A stretch of DNA of 64,000 nt from positions 29,806,839 through 29,870,838 of the forward strand of contig OV121091.1 in the NCBI GenBank assembly GCA_921293015.1, in the 5' to 3' direction. The position numbers and the translations under genes are program-made. The notes beneath the pieces are model-generated. The model ran no database searches. It was not told the origin of the DNA and was given only the letters and a program-made list of their open reading frames with translations. Positions 48,425 to 63,690 of the stretch are shown here, piece by piece (within the stretch, counting starts at the first letter, position 1; each line of letters opens with the position of its first letter). The stretch comes from Phorcus lineatus. Lineage: Eukaryota; Mollusca; Gastropoda; Trochida; Trochidae.

Positions 48425-51400
48425 CGTCATAATTGCTTTCAGTTGTGTCGTCACAATAATATTGCTGTTTTCACAATTGTCAAGTGTCAACAATATCATC
48501 GATGTATCCTTATTGAATGTTGGCGTTTAGTTGACGGAATATAAGTATCTCCCTTCAACAAAAACAACACCAAAGTCACTCTCCAAATCATTTAGCCGCA
48601 AGTAAATATAATATTCAGGATATTATTCTGTATACTCAATATGACATGTTGGTACGGTGCCATTTTTATTGCAATTTTAACGAACTGCTTCTGAAGCTTA
48701 ACATGAGTTAACATTCTGAAAGACATTCAAGAGCATGTAGTCACAATTGAAATTTTAATAGCATTATTCACAATAGTTTCACATACATGTATGTTAGGAT
48801 AGACATACACGTGTTGCATAATCTGTTCATGCATTCACTGAAGCAAGGAGTGTTTGATGGTGTAATTGATGTATCGATGAAGAAATTTATCTACACAGGT
48901 AAACTACATCTGTACATCACCTGACATTGAAATCAATCCTACTACCTCCTGCACATATGATCTATATGGACTGCTTGATAAACAAGCAAACATCTTGATA
49001 TTGGAATTGATGAAATAAATATCATGTTAAGATAACAATAGAATGGTAATATATTGCTACAAGTACAGTTTCGTGGCGTATATTACATATGTTAAATCCG
49101 TCAAAGAGAGATAACATCATCAGCTATATTGTCCATATTATTATCTGTATTTTGAGCTGGGCGCTGACATCAGGATTCTGCTGTGGAAAGATGGGTGCTA
49201 GCGGTTGGGCAGGCCATCTTTAATACTATGGTAACAACTTAGTTGTAGTCAGTATTTATCTCACATATTACTTGTTACTTACAACTTGACGTTGTTTCTT
49301 TGCATCAGTTTTTTTCCCCAAACCAGATCTTTGATTTGGACATATCAGTGTCATGATTATCATTTCCTGATGTTCTCACAAGATAACGCCATGAAACCCG
49401 GCCCTGGTTCATGGCGACGAATTAGGGTGAGGTGGTGTAACCCTTGGAAGGAAAAGTTACATGATGTCCCTCTCGAGAACGGAGTTGATCGGACACGAAG
49501 CGTGGCAGTATGTTTTCACTCTCCTTCATCCCGAACACTGGGCTAGTTCTGAGTTTCCCTAGGCTGACATTCCGTCATCTTTGGGTGCTTTGTATGGTGA
49601 TACGCACTCGGTTTGACGCATTGCCTCAGTATTTTATGAGGCCAAAATATTTGGCAGAGATCTGCTGGCCAAATAGACAAGTTCGATTAACGCATTTCAA
49701 GGCTTTTTTGGTGGTCACACAAGTCCTTTGGAAATTTGGCAGACTGAGTGGAAGATACTGAACTGGGATCGCCTCCGCATTCACATAATTTGCCTCATTT
49801 TAAATGGCAACAGTAAACTTGACATTATCAAGGTACCGATCGATTGTCTGTCGTTGACGGTGTGACCTTGATCTTTGCCTTCAACGTGCAACCAACCTTG
49901 ACCGGAGCCAGGGAGGGCATTTCAGCCACCGGAAGCAGCTTGTGCTGCGCCAAGGAGGCTAAAGGGAACGCTTCCTGTTATCCCTCGTCCGCGTTCACGA
50001 TGTGAACGCTTTTCCCGGCATGGAGTGCGTCAGTTGTTGAAGTCTTTAGGAGCTCAGGTGAAGAGATGATGATACTAGTATTTCGACTGTAATATTTTCC
50101 GCCATTTTTCCTATAAAGGAAAACGATCATGAGGAATGAGGGAATATACAATTTGAATGTTATATCTGCTTTTGATGATCAATCATGAACCGGGTTAGTG
50201 TGGAACATGTTAAAGATGACAGTGTTTATTATTGAAGAGTGAATTAATTGGAAAGATGCTATTGAACACATGTTAACCAATCGTAGATCGAACTTGAAGA
50301 AAGCATACAAACCTGTACATAGATTGGAAATGTGTTTGATTTAAATAAAAAGAGGTATTTTATTATAAACGTCGGTGAAATTATATATTTTAAGTTTTTA
50401 AAATCTACATGTATGTTATATTAATAATCGTGCAATTGTCACAGACATGTACACAGACAAACAATACTTAACACAACACCTGGAGTCTATTAGTTGCAAC
50501 TCTCATTCAGTTACGTAATTAAACACAGAATTCTATTTTATACTCATTTGTTTTAATAAAAATGTAACTGGATATACGTCTAACCCATATTATCTTTTCA
50601 ACGTAAAACCAAATCGGCGATGTTTCTCACTTATCATAGCAATTTAGATTATTTCATTGTCATTTTGAAAATATATACCATTCATAACTTTTCCCATTTT
50701 CTGATGAGAGTGCCATAATTACCACCTAATTGGCCGAAAAGTAGGGTTTTATACTGATAATATATGTATGTGATATATATTTTATGGTTTTATTTTTAAA
50801 TCCGGAAAGAATATACAATATTCATTTACATGATTACATGAGATATATGAAACGTAAAATCGATAAGCTGGTTATTGTAAACGGAATAAACAACAAAACT
50901 CGAAAGAAAAAATAATTAAAGAAACATATAGGAACCACAAATCAAATCTAACAACACAACAACCTATTAGCAAATTAACCTCACAGTATAACAACACAAT
51001 TTCATTAACTTCATAATGAACTAAAAGAACGGAAGTTTACATTAAATTTTTAACACATCGGCTTTCTACGTATTAGTAACGGAAGCGGAGGACACTATAT
51101 GTTTACTATTATTCTAACAAATGTTATGTTTGTAAGCGTTTTGCTACGGTCAGCTAGTCGAAGACCAACCCATTTTCGTTGCTTCGTAGATTTCTGAAGA
51201 CAATCTTCGTTTATGTAGCCTTTTGCAGTATCTAAAAGTAGAATGTATTGTTACTCTACAACAATGATCGTAATCACTATCGTACTCCTCTATGAGTGTG
51301 TGAGCATGTCCCTTGAGAGATCTAATACACCCATAAGTTTGATCATATTCATATAAAATGTCATTTTCGAACATTGAGTGTAAGTAGCTCAAAAACGTTT

Positions 51401-53464
51401 TATCCTAATAAAGAAGAAGGAGAAATGAGTTATTTTGTTTTATTAAATCAACATAAGATCGAACCCCAGTCAAGTACACCCGTAGTGCTGGCTCACTCCC
51501 CTCCCCTTTGTCCTCGTCCCGGTCACGTTGTATCCTTAAGACATGACTGACAGGCAATAACTGTCCAAAGAGCCAAAAAAGAATTACAAATGTCCCTCCG
51601 GCGTTTTGACAATGTCTTGTTTGTCTTAAGTGCCCGTAAAAGAGATATGCTTTTGGACCATTGAGCACCATATTTCGGCACCCGGAAGGGTTTTTACACA
51701 TTTTCAAAAGTTCTCTCAAAAGATCTCTTTATTTACATGTCAATGTCAGTCAGATGCATATTGTATCTACTGATTCACCTAGCTACATTTATTCAAATAT
51801 CATCATTCACCAATTAGGAAAAAACATGGAGAAAAATGACACTAATTTGGAGAGTACACCTGAACTTTTAAGACAATTTATATTTAAATTCTAACAGGTC
51901 ACTGATTACTCTTCTACCATGTGGGACAATATTGGCATAAGATAAACACGCACACATCCAGGTCTGATAATGTTATAAGTTTTGTATCCTAATAAAACTT
52001 GCGGTACTGTGAGCCAATATCGACAAAGAATGTCCTGAAGACTGGGGATACGATTTTAATGAGATTGTAGGCAAGAAAGTTTTCCGAAGAGACTGGAAAC
52101 GATAGTTGAAAAGGGTTGCTTGGAAAGTTCTAGCAGTGAATGGGTGAGGATTGTGCCAGGAAATAACTCATTATTGTGACGTATAGGCAGGTCGGAGAGT
52201 ATAATGTGTATGATTATGTGTTTTTTTATATATCTGAAACTGAACTGAAACTCACTGAAAGTAAATAAAAAAAATTAAACTATGAAAATAACCCAAACAT
52301 ATGATTTGAGATATGAAATCTGGGTTCAATCTAATGTCAATGATACAAATAAAAAAGATAAAACTATGTTAATGAGACCTACATTTCTACCTGATGTATT
52401 TGGTTGAATAAATGAATCGTTTAAATGATCACTTAAGTAATGGCAAACGTGTAAAACAAATTTCTAATGCATATTCGCATTTTAAATAAAGTAATTGATT
52501 TTAAAATTGCATAAATTTAATGTGGTGCAAATATTGCAAGGCTTTAATATAAGACACATGGCACCAATACATACTTTATATTCTCTATCTTTCTGGGCCA
52601 TTATCCGCCTCCTTTTGTAAGGCTGAAATGTAGAAAATAATGGTTACGATGATTGCTTTCGATCAACGGTTATCACTGCTAATCATGCAAATCGTGTCAT
52701 TAAGCTTGACAATGTTCATAAAGTCAAAGAATGAAAATGAAATATTCAACTCGTTCATATTGTTGACATCACATTTATAATGGACAGTTTCGTATATACT
52801 GGAAAATGAACAAACGAATGATGGTTGTTGCATTGTTCTTCTTTAATATAAACAGACTTTCAATAACTTCAAACTGAACTTCGGTTCTTAAATCCGGCTT
52901 GTTCCTTAATGTGAATTATAAGAGACGGTTTATTTTGCGATAGTCAACTTGGAAACAGATTGAAAGCGTAATATGTATTTCAAGGGCAAAGAAGATTTGG
53001 AATATGTTCAATGCAAACACATTTTGATTTAAAATCCATTGATAAGAAAAATGAAGGAGTGCTTCATTTATAAAGTACCAGATGTCATGGTAATTAATTT
53101 ATAGTATAGATTAGCATATATTAAATTACTTTTTAATTTTAAAAATGTATTTATCCTTAAAGACGACATATTAATCTTTACCCTCCACCTCATAAAGGCG
53201 TGAACATTTATTCCGAAATAGACCAAAATTTGGTCTATGAAATATTTAAATAATTGACTGTTCCATCATCTATATATTCTTTTCTTCGGGCTCCTAATTT
53301 CATAGTCAATCTAGACTTGCTTAATGTGGACCTAGATTGTATTAAAGGCTTTTATTTAAATATACAGTCATGAAGCAGGACTAACTCCGAAACAGTGTAT
53401 GTTCAAAATAAAGAAGTTTTCATCCAGGGATCGTGCTTCTCTATAAGTTGCATCTTGAAAAAAT
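48425..53464. other. Intergenic region downstream of the channel gene
   Basis: Mostly AT-rich without a supported gene. A relatively GC-rich block at about 49380-50060 includes a perfect 8-bp-arm hairpin (GCGTTCAC/GTGAACGC, 49991-50009) and several GAACGCT words, but its frames match nothing that I recognise. A dispersed repeat copy (CTAGATTGTATTAAA) sits at 53301-53390. If the channel gene has a further 3' exon after 53471, it would be here, but I could not find it. Confidence 0.35.
53283..53400. repeat. Short dispersed repeat, copy 4 of 4
   Basis: Contains CAATCTAGACTTGCTTAATG, GTGGACCTAGATTGTATTAA and CATGAAGCAGGACTAACTCC. It is the longest and clearest copy, and best aligned with the one at 5530-5600. 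Confidence 0.5.
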
Positions 53465-53470
53465 ACTTAC

Positions 53471-53650
53471 AAATATATAGATAGCGAGCATGAAGCCGGC
53501 GTTATACACAATGTAGAGGGCGACCAGAGCGCCTAACACTATGACCTCCACCCTGTCTGCGTGGGCCCGGTTGTTGAGCAAGGTGGTCACGATACCGTGC
53601 CACGCACACACAGTCGACAGCATGATCATAGACGCCAGTAAATATTTATC
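53471..53650 (-). CDS. Pentameric ligand-gated ion channel, exon with M3 and M4
   Basis: 60 codons, phase 0 at both ends. The acceptor TTCCTTACAG ends at 53651. M3 is about YLLASMIMLSTVCAWHGIV; then come only about 12 polar residues (LNNRAHADRVEV) before M4 (IVLGALVALYIVYNAGFMLA). Eukaryotic Cys-loop receptors normally have a long M3-M4 cytoplasmic loop, so this one is minimal, as in bacterial homologues. The exon either ends at a strong donor (ATTT before GTAAGT, 53471/53470) with a tiny last exon elsewhere, or reads through nine more codons to the stop at 53441. I cannot decide between these. Confidence 0.82.
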
Positions 53651-53959
53651 CTGTAAGGAAAGAGGTACCGAATCACAAATTATGCAGACGCCTTAAAACA
53701 ACAATATTCACTGTTCATTAAACAGCTTATTTACTACCATTTACCTACAGGTATTGGTGGAAGAGTACAAACAGTAAACATGGGGATCGTGTTATGACAA
53801 GAATACATCATTTCACAACAAACATAAATGTTTGTTATGCCCTGGTTGTCGGATGTCTGAAAATCTGAGTTCTGTAGACATGTTTTCAAGTGTGCAAATT
53901 GATATTTTTTCTTTTCACGGGGGACTCTTTGATTATTAAATCATCCGTTTTGATGTGAA

Positions 53960-54848
53960 ATGGAGTATACCACTCACCATGTTTGCTGGGTAAGATCCTT
54001 GACACAGTCAACTTGAATTTAGATATGGAGTATACCATTGACCATGATTGTGAGATATGAAGTATATACTTCCATGTAACACTATAAAAGATACAGAGTA
54101 TACATGTACCACTCTTCATGCATATAAGATATGGAGTATATCACTCACCATATATGTGAGATATAAACTATGCCATTCAGTAGATTTGGAGACCATTCCT
54201 CACTAGGCAATGTATGTCAGATATGGAGTATAACACTCACCATGTATACATAAGATATGGCGTATAACAAACACCATGTACTTAAGATATGGAGTACACC
54301 ATTAACCATGTATGTAAGATGTGAAGTTTACCACTAACTATGTATGTGAATATGAAGTACACCATTCACCGTGTATGTAAGATATGAAGTGTACCACTCA
54401 ACGAGTATGTAAGATATGAAGTGTACCACTCACCCAGTATGCAAGAAATGAAGTGTACCACTCACCGTGTATGGAAGACATGGAGTGTACCATTCAGCAT
54501 GTATGGAAGACATGGAGTGTACCATTCAGCATGTATGGAAGACATGGAGTGTACCACTCACCGTGTATTTAGGACATGGAGTGTACCACTCACCGTGTAT
54601 GTTAGACATGAAGTGTGCCATTTAGCATGTATGGAAGACATGGAGTGTACCACTCACCGTGTATTTAGGACATGAAGCGTACCACTCACCGTGAATGGAA
54701 GACATGGAGTGTACCACTCACCGTGTATGTTAGACATGAAGTGTACCATTCAGCATGTATGTAAGACATGAAGTGTACCACTAACCGTGTATGTAAGGCA
54801 TGAAGTGTACCACTGACCGTGTATGTTGATACGCAGTAGACTACTCAC
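53960..54848. repeat. 32-bp minisatellite built from the donor junction of the M2 exon
   Basis: Roughly 25 degenerate units on the minus strand of the form CATACAYGGTGAGTGGTACA plus CTTCATGTCTTA. The real exon/intron junction at 54849/54848 reads CTCACATACATG then GTGAGTAG, which is the same sequence. The array starts at that junction and runs leftward into the intron; units are most regular at about 54400-54800 and decay toward 53960. Many units keep GGTGAGTG and so present a good donor motif in the sense of transcription. Confidence 0.9.
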
Positions 54849-55004
54849 CATGTATGTGAGGTATGAGATGCGAGGGAGACTCTGGTTGACGACAGACTTG
54901 AAGGCTACTGCTGTGAGGACAAGCGTGAAGGAGAGCTGGAGACGGTTCTGAGGTAAATGCTTCTCCACACTAAACGTTGCAAACGCTAGACTGCAGATGA
55001 GGAA
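54849..55004 (-). CDS. Pentameric ligand-gated ion channel, exon with end of M1 and M2
   Basis: 52 codons, phase 0 at both ends. The acceptor TTCATCCACAG ends at 55005; the donor is ACATG before GTGAGT. It encodes the rest of M1 (FLICSLAFATFSV) and the pore-lining M2 (RLQLSFTLVLTAVAFKSVV), then NQSLPRISYLTYM leading into M3. The residue before the conserved Arg at the base of M2 is Asn. There is neither the Glu typical of cation channels nor the Pro-Ala typical of anion channels, so ion selectivity is not predictable. Confidence 0.9.
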
Positions 55005-55677
55005 CTGTGGATGAACATCAGTTTATTGAATTTATAGACCTGCTATATTATACAAATAAGAGTCATTGGCTTGGAGCTCAACAGTTTGTTAATAAGGCAA
55101 AGGTCGACAAAAATCAATTTAAACTAGCTGTAATATTATAATCCCCGAGATCCTTTGAATTCGCGAAAATATGAAACAATTACCACGCTGACATAAACGA
55201 AATCCAATTGTGAATAAAAAAGACTGAGAAACTTGTTGATATCATATTGCAAAGATTGGAAGTATAAATGCAAATTAGAATGAACCTCTTTCTGTTAAAG
55301 AACGAGACATTATAATCTAATTCATCTTTGGTTTATGATGGAATTGAAATTCAAGAGATTGTAAACGTTACTTACATATACTCTTATTGAGTAGTCAAAA
55401 ACAAGTGTATTTTTAAGCAAATCCCCAAGAGACATGCATTGGTATTAAATCAGTTCTTGTAGAATCCTAGTCAAACAGTTTAAAGTCCCTTTTTACTACA
55501 CTGGAACACTAGATTGGCTAGTTTACATGATTTAAACTTTTGTCACATCAACACTTCATTATTGTTACGCTAGACAGTCTTCGAGACGCCTACCAAAAAA
55601 CTAAACAATAAGGTATACGTTATGGAGTTTAATTTAGATAAAAGGTCTATTGCTGTGAGTGCTATACCTACCGTTAC
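55005..55677 (-). other. Channel gene intron between the M1 and M2 exons
   Basis: 673 bp, AT-rich, with GT...AG ends on the minus strand and no repeat array. It interrupts M1. Confidence 0.8.
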
Positions 55678-55929
55678 CATGAATATATTCCAGACAAAGT
55701 ATCCGGGACGTCTTGCAGCCCGACACTTGACGGAGACTGCCGACCTCTTGACGCTGTTGTCAGCTTGGTCAATGACAATAGCCTTCTTCTCACACTCGGT
55801 GTGTATGTAGAGGTGCCACTCCTGCTCGTCCACGAAGCTCTGTCTGTTCACCATGTGTCTGTTCTCTGTGTCCTCTATGATCTCCACCTCGTACGACGGG
55901 TACTCGGACGCCACCGTCACTGTCAGATC
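55678..55929 (-). CDS. Pentameric ligand-gated ion channel, exon with outer beta-strands and start of M1
   Basis: 84 codons, phase 0. The acceptor TGTACACACAG ends at 55930; the donor is CATG before GTAACGG. The exon runs from DLTVTVASEY, just after the FPFDVQ motif encoded upstream, through the last extracellular strands to RRPGYFVWNIFM, the conserved pre-M1 Arg/Pro and the first part of M1. In a canonical receptor a Cys would stand at the second residue after the FPxDxQ motif; here it is Leu. Confidence 0.9.
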
Positions 55930-55934
55930 CTGTG

Positions 55935-56400
55935 TGTACACAAGAGGGAACCTTAGTATTGCGACCACAGTCTAGGTACCAGGGAAAACATTAGCACATC
56001 GACCATAGTCTGTTGAAAAGGAGAAGCTTGAGCATAGGAGCCACAGTCAGGGGACGAGGGGGACATTAGCAAAGAGACCACAGTCTATTGTCAAGGGAAC
56101 ACTTAACCATAGAGACAACAGTCCTTACCACGGGGTAATCTTAGCATGCAGACCACATTGGGGACAAGGTTAAAAACCTTAGCTTAGCGACCGTTCTCTT
56201 TGGAAAAGGGTGACTTTAACATAAAGATCAAAGTCTAGGGACAGGGGCAACTCGAGCATCGAGACGTAAGGGAACCTAAGCACAGAGATCTCAGTCTTGG
56301 GTCACGGGGAACCTTGGCACAGAGTTCAAAGTTTCTGGAAAAGAGACACTCTGAAGACAAAAGGGTACTTTAACAAAGAATCCACAGGCTAGGGACAGCA
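55935..56400. repeat. Degenerate 38-bp tandem array at the acceptor side of a channel exon
   Basis: Units on the plus strand resemble GGGAACCTTAGCACAGAG then ACCACAGTCTAGGGACAAG. GACCACAGTC-like marks fall at about 55963, 56001, 56039, 56076, 56114, 56151, 56189 and 56226, a period of 37-38 bp. The first unit starts within about 15 bp of the acceptor at 55930, so it lies in or beside the polypyrimidine tract region of that exon. Confidence 0.85.
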
Positions 56401-56786
56401 ACTGTTTATCATAGTATCGGTCAAACAGTACTATGGAGTAACATGCAATTTGAAATAACCTTTATATGCTTGGAAGAAAATATCGTTTTTCATTCTGGAT
56501 GAAGCTTTTAAAAACATCATTAGCGAGAAGATCTGCGCTGCAAGGTCCTAAGGGTGAGATCACTATAAGTTTTATACTCTGAAATCAACGTAAAGGCAAG
56601 TGGAAACAACGACAATCAGAGACCACAGTTACCATCCTTGGGACGAAATGTTCATTATCTGCTGTAATAAAAATAGCTTTGGTCCCTTCGACACTAATTT
56701 GCCAAACGGAACTGTCAAGCCTTGTTAACGAGATTAATATATTAGTTCAACATCAACGAAAGGTACCTCGAATCAGCAATATTTAG

Positions 56787-56906
56787 AGACTCTGTCCTAC
56801 GGACCAGAGTCTAGATTTTCGAAGCTCTCTTAGTGCTAAGATAGTCGTAGGACAGTGATAATGTATGGTACTTACGACTATCTTAGCACTAAGTGGGCTT
56901 CTAAAA
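56787..56906. repeat. Two adjacent hairpins in a channel-gene intron
   Basis: The first hairpin is AGACTCTGTCC (56787-56797) with GGACCAGAGTCT (56801-56812). The second has arms of about 35 bp (56816-56850 and 56871-56906) with a perfect 21-bp core containing TTAGTGCTAAGATAGTCGTA. The loop is about 20 bp. Confidence 0.9.
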
Positions 56907-57059
56907 TACAGGTCCAGTACAATAGACAATATCCAGAACCATTACCACCGTCAGAAACTTGGAACGAGATAGTCATAACCTTCATACTCAATCGACGAAA
57001 CTGTCAGATGCTTTGGAACATGATTGTAAATAAATAAAGTATATCCTGAGAGGGCCTGC

Positions 57060-57750
57060 GGGGACTTCATAAACCTTCGAGCAGTAAGTTGTTCCTGAGT
57101 GGGCCTGCACGGACACACTTAACCGTCAAACAGTAAGTTGTTCCTGAGCGGGCCTGCACGGACACACTAAACCGTCAAACAGTAAATTGTTCCTGAGCGG
57201 GCCTGCACGGACACACTAAACCGTCAAACAGTAAGTTGTTCCTTAGAGGGCCTGCACGGACACACTAAACCGTCAAACAGTAAGTTGTTCCTGAGCGGGC
57301 CTGCATGGACACACTAAACCGTCAAACAGTAAGTTGTTCCTGAGCGGGCCTGCACGGACACACTTAACCTTCGAACAGTAAGTTGTTCCTGAGCGGGCCT
57401 GCACGGACACACTTAACCTTCGAACAGTAAGTTGTTCCTGAGCGGGCCTGCATGGACACACTAAACCGTCAAACAGTAAGTTGTTCCTTAGAGGGCCTGC
57501 ACGGACACACTAAACCTTCAAACAGTAAGTTGTTCCTTAGAGGGCCTGCACGGACACACTAAACCTTCAAACAGTAAGTTGTTCCTTAGAGGGCCTGCAC
57601 GGACACACTAAACCTTCAAACAGTAAGTTGTTCCTTAGAGGGCCTGCACGGACACACTAAACCTTCAAACAGTAAGTTGTTCCTTAGAGGGCCTGCACGG
57701 ACACACTAAACCTTCAAACAGTAAGTTGTTCCTTAGAGGGCCTGCAGATT
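57060..57750. repeat. 49-bp minisatellite, about 14 copies
   Basis: The unit starts GTAAGTTGTTCCTGAGCGGG, continues CCTGCACGGACACACTAAAC and ends CGTCAAACA. Variants (CTTAGAGGG, CTTCAAACA, CTTCGAACA) are clustered: GAGCGGG units come first, and TTAGAGGG with CTTCAAACA last. Copies differ by few bases, so the array is young. It lies mid-intron in the channel gene. Confidence 0.95.
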
Positions 57751-60426
57751 ATATGATCGAAGATTCTAGGCACTTACATTGAACGAATAGCAATGCACTT
57801 ACATTGTAGTTGAAGTATAGTTCTTGCATGGCATGACAAACACTGTCATATTTTACACATACGTACAAGTTGATGAACAACCTTGGGATATGCAATTTGG
57901 TTTGACTGAATATGAATATGAATTAAAATCGGAACAATTTGGTTATTGTTACCAAGGACAAACTATCAAGATTAGTTTCTGAAGACAACATGTTTGTTGG
58001 CCTTAGCAGCTTGATTCACACCTTTTGGGTTTAGTTTTTGGGCCAAAAAAGACATCCAACACAGCATAGAAATCACAATGCGACCGCCGGTAAAAAGGTA
58101 CATCTGATACAAATTGCCTTGATATATTTTATTAGGATTACTACAAAAAATAATGTGTCATGTAACTATAAACATCACTTATTAGAACATACAAAGGTAT
58201 TACATATTAGTAAAATTTCTATCAATTCAGTTCATGGGTGTATCGAGTATTTTTTCAAGATTTTAGATTTTGCTGCAAGATTTCTGAAAGATGTAACTGT
58301 AACTATAAAGGATTTAATGAACTCTTGTTGTTTACATACAAGTTTCCCAAGTGCAAAACATCAACTCATATCAGTTTAACTCTACTTTTACCATTTAACT
58401 TAAAGTAAACCGTAAGTGCAAAAATTATTTCTGTATTGTGCTGTACCTTCAATTAGGTACGTTACGTTGACCTTGTGGCAACTTAACTCAAATTCTGACT
58501 GCATAGAATACCCAAGTACATGGTTTTCTCATCTCATACGCTCTAGTATACACTTGGTGACCTTACCGTAAACCCTTTGCAGATAAACAACTCCACTCTT
58601 AAACCGACGTCTAGAATGTGCTGGATTAATAACAAAGAAAGGGCCGAAGTCAACAATCGTTACTCCCAAGGAAGTGGTGTGGAGAGATTGGTAAGCCAGT
58701 TAGTGAAGGTATGTGTTAGGAGAACAACACTTCTTCCGCTAATGCGCAATTGTTCCGGGTCGACGAATTCGGAGTATTCCAGACCAGTTGGCCTTTATCC
58801 ACGAAAAATCAATACAAAGTATAATTTTGAGGAAGTTGATTAATCGTCGTCTGGAATATATACTCTGGGCTATTCTATGTTATTCAGTTGAATTTAGATG
58901 TATATATGTTCTGATGTAGATGTTGGTACTGTCGAAAATCCATTGTACTTAAGATTAGATAATAATATGGCAGCTTAAAAAGCCAAGAACACGAAAATAG
59001 CGAAATGATTTAGCAATCAACGAACTTTTAGTGTAGATAAACGTTTTTCAATCTTTGTCAAATTTTAGCCAAACAATTGACGGACTAGACCTACTCCATT
59101 TTTATTTCTAAGTAAAACATTGTGCCTGGATCAACCTGCGCGCTCAAATAAGAATCGAACAGTGAATTATCCTTCTTCTAGATAGGCAATAACAACCAAG
59201 GATTGTCTATCTTTTTGGGGTCTAAAACCATATCTGCTTTTAACACCTTTTCATGAACATAATCAATGTAAGTCACTACTATTATATTTTACGAGTTGTC
59301 TAATTAATGTTTATGGACAGATATCATAAATCAACTTAAACCATCTTTCAATTACTGCAATCTGAGGTTATTCTGATAACTTCTAACTACCATCCAACCA
59401 AAAAACTCAATTGGTCAACTCATACCATTTGATCCGCTTCTTTCCCAATGTAAAGCATCCGAAACATCACAATTCACATCTCGTGACACCGGCTACACAA
59501 CGAGTGACCAGACTTAGAACCACCTAACAAACCTTGCACTCAAACACCAGCTGAGACCCCCTACAAATCAATAATAAAATACCACCTCGAGTTAACATGC
59601 CTAATCATCCAAAAAGCCCTGCAATGCACTCACTACCAAATAATCAACCGACCTGGCCATCAAATTGAAAGTTCGACGAGTAACATTACTAACAAACACC
59701 TAACAAGCCATGTCATATGTGACTTAAAGGCACTAGTGCAAGCTTTTACGGTTTAAATTGGCTATTTAAGGTTTAAGAGGACTTATGCATTTACTTTAGC
59801 TTTCTATCGATGCAATGAAATACTTTAATTTCTTTACAGTTGACCTGTAACCAACAATGAAAAACTTAAGACAACCGCTGTCGGCTTAGACATATAAAAA
59901 CCTATGGTTAGCTGTGTACAAAACGGATAAATTATGGACAGTTGGACGCGGCTGAACTAGTATTATGTGCAGCTATTGAATTTACCTAAACTCTGAACTG
60001 AGAACAAAGAATGAAATATGTTTTATGAAAGCAATGTTGTAAATAACCCGTTTTAATAACACAGAATTAGCATTGTTATTAATTTGACCAAAGCGACTGC
60101 CGTTTCCGCTTTTCTGGTTATACGCACAATTTTAATATTTCCGATATCATAGTTCATGCGGATTTATTGTTACGATACATTAAATACTTCCGGCATCAAA
60201 AAATCAACTGTACTACCTGAATCCGTAAATATTTGTTAAATAACTTACGAGGGAGATTACTTGAGTGAGGATCGTAAGTAATATCCACAGATATGCAGTA
60301 TCTGTGCATTCGTTGTTTTGACGAAATATTAGTGTGCACTAGTGAGTTTAATGTATCTCCACAAGGATTAACTCCTTGACTACTGTAGGCCCTCTAGTAG
60401 ACACGCTTCATAATAGACCAACCCAC
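57751..60426 (-). other. Remainder of the long channel intron upstream of the extracellular-domain exon
   Basis: AT-rich intron sequence (the intron as a whole spans 55930-60426). Open frames of about 90-110 codons on the plus strand (about 58.04-58.84 kb) show no family motif and are treated as chance. Confidence 0.5.
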
Positions 60427-60624
60427 CTGGACATCAAATGGAAAATTGTCCAGTTCTAAGTTTTCCATGAATGTTCCTTTAATGATCCTCTTCTCGGACA
60501 CGTAGCACTCGCCCTTGCTGTTGAACGTGAGTCTGTGTCTGAAGATCTCCTTCGGGTCCCCTATAGTGTTCTCGATGTACAACTTGGGATTCCAGTACTT
60601 GTGGAAGTCCGGAATCTCGCCAGC
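60427..60624 (-). CDS. Pentameric ligand-gated ion channel, central ligand-binding-domain exon
   Basis: 66 codons, phase 0. The acceptor TGTCTCCTTACAG ends at 60625; the donor is TCCAG before GTGGGT. It reads YWNPKLYIENTIGD (the conserved W-x-P strand), FRHRLTFNSKGECYVSEKRI, then MENLELDNFPFDVQ. FPFDVQ is the FPxDxQ hallmark of the Cys-loop superfamily. No Cys lies at the position 13-14 residues before the expected second Cys, so the signature disulfide is absent. Confidence 0.9.

Positions 60625-63690
<3,066 letters not shown>

Noticed and set aside
58038-58843. Plus-strand frames of 113 and 88 codons in the channel intron
   Set aside because: No motif and no splice structure; opposite strand to the host gene.
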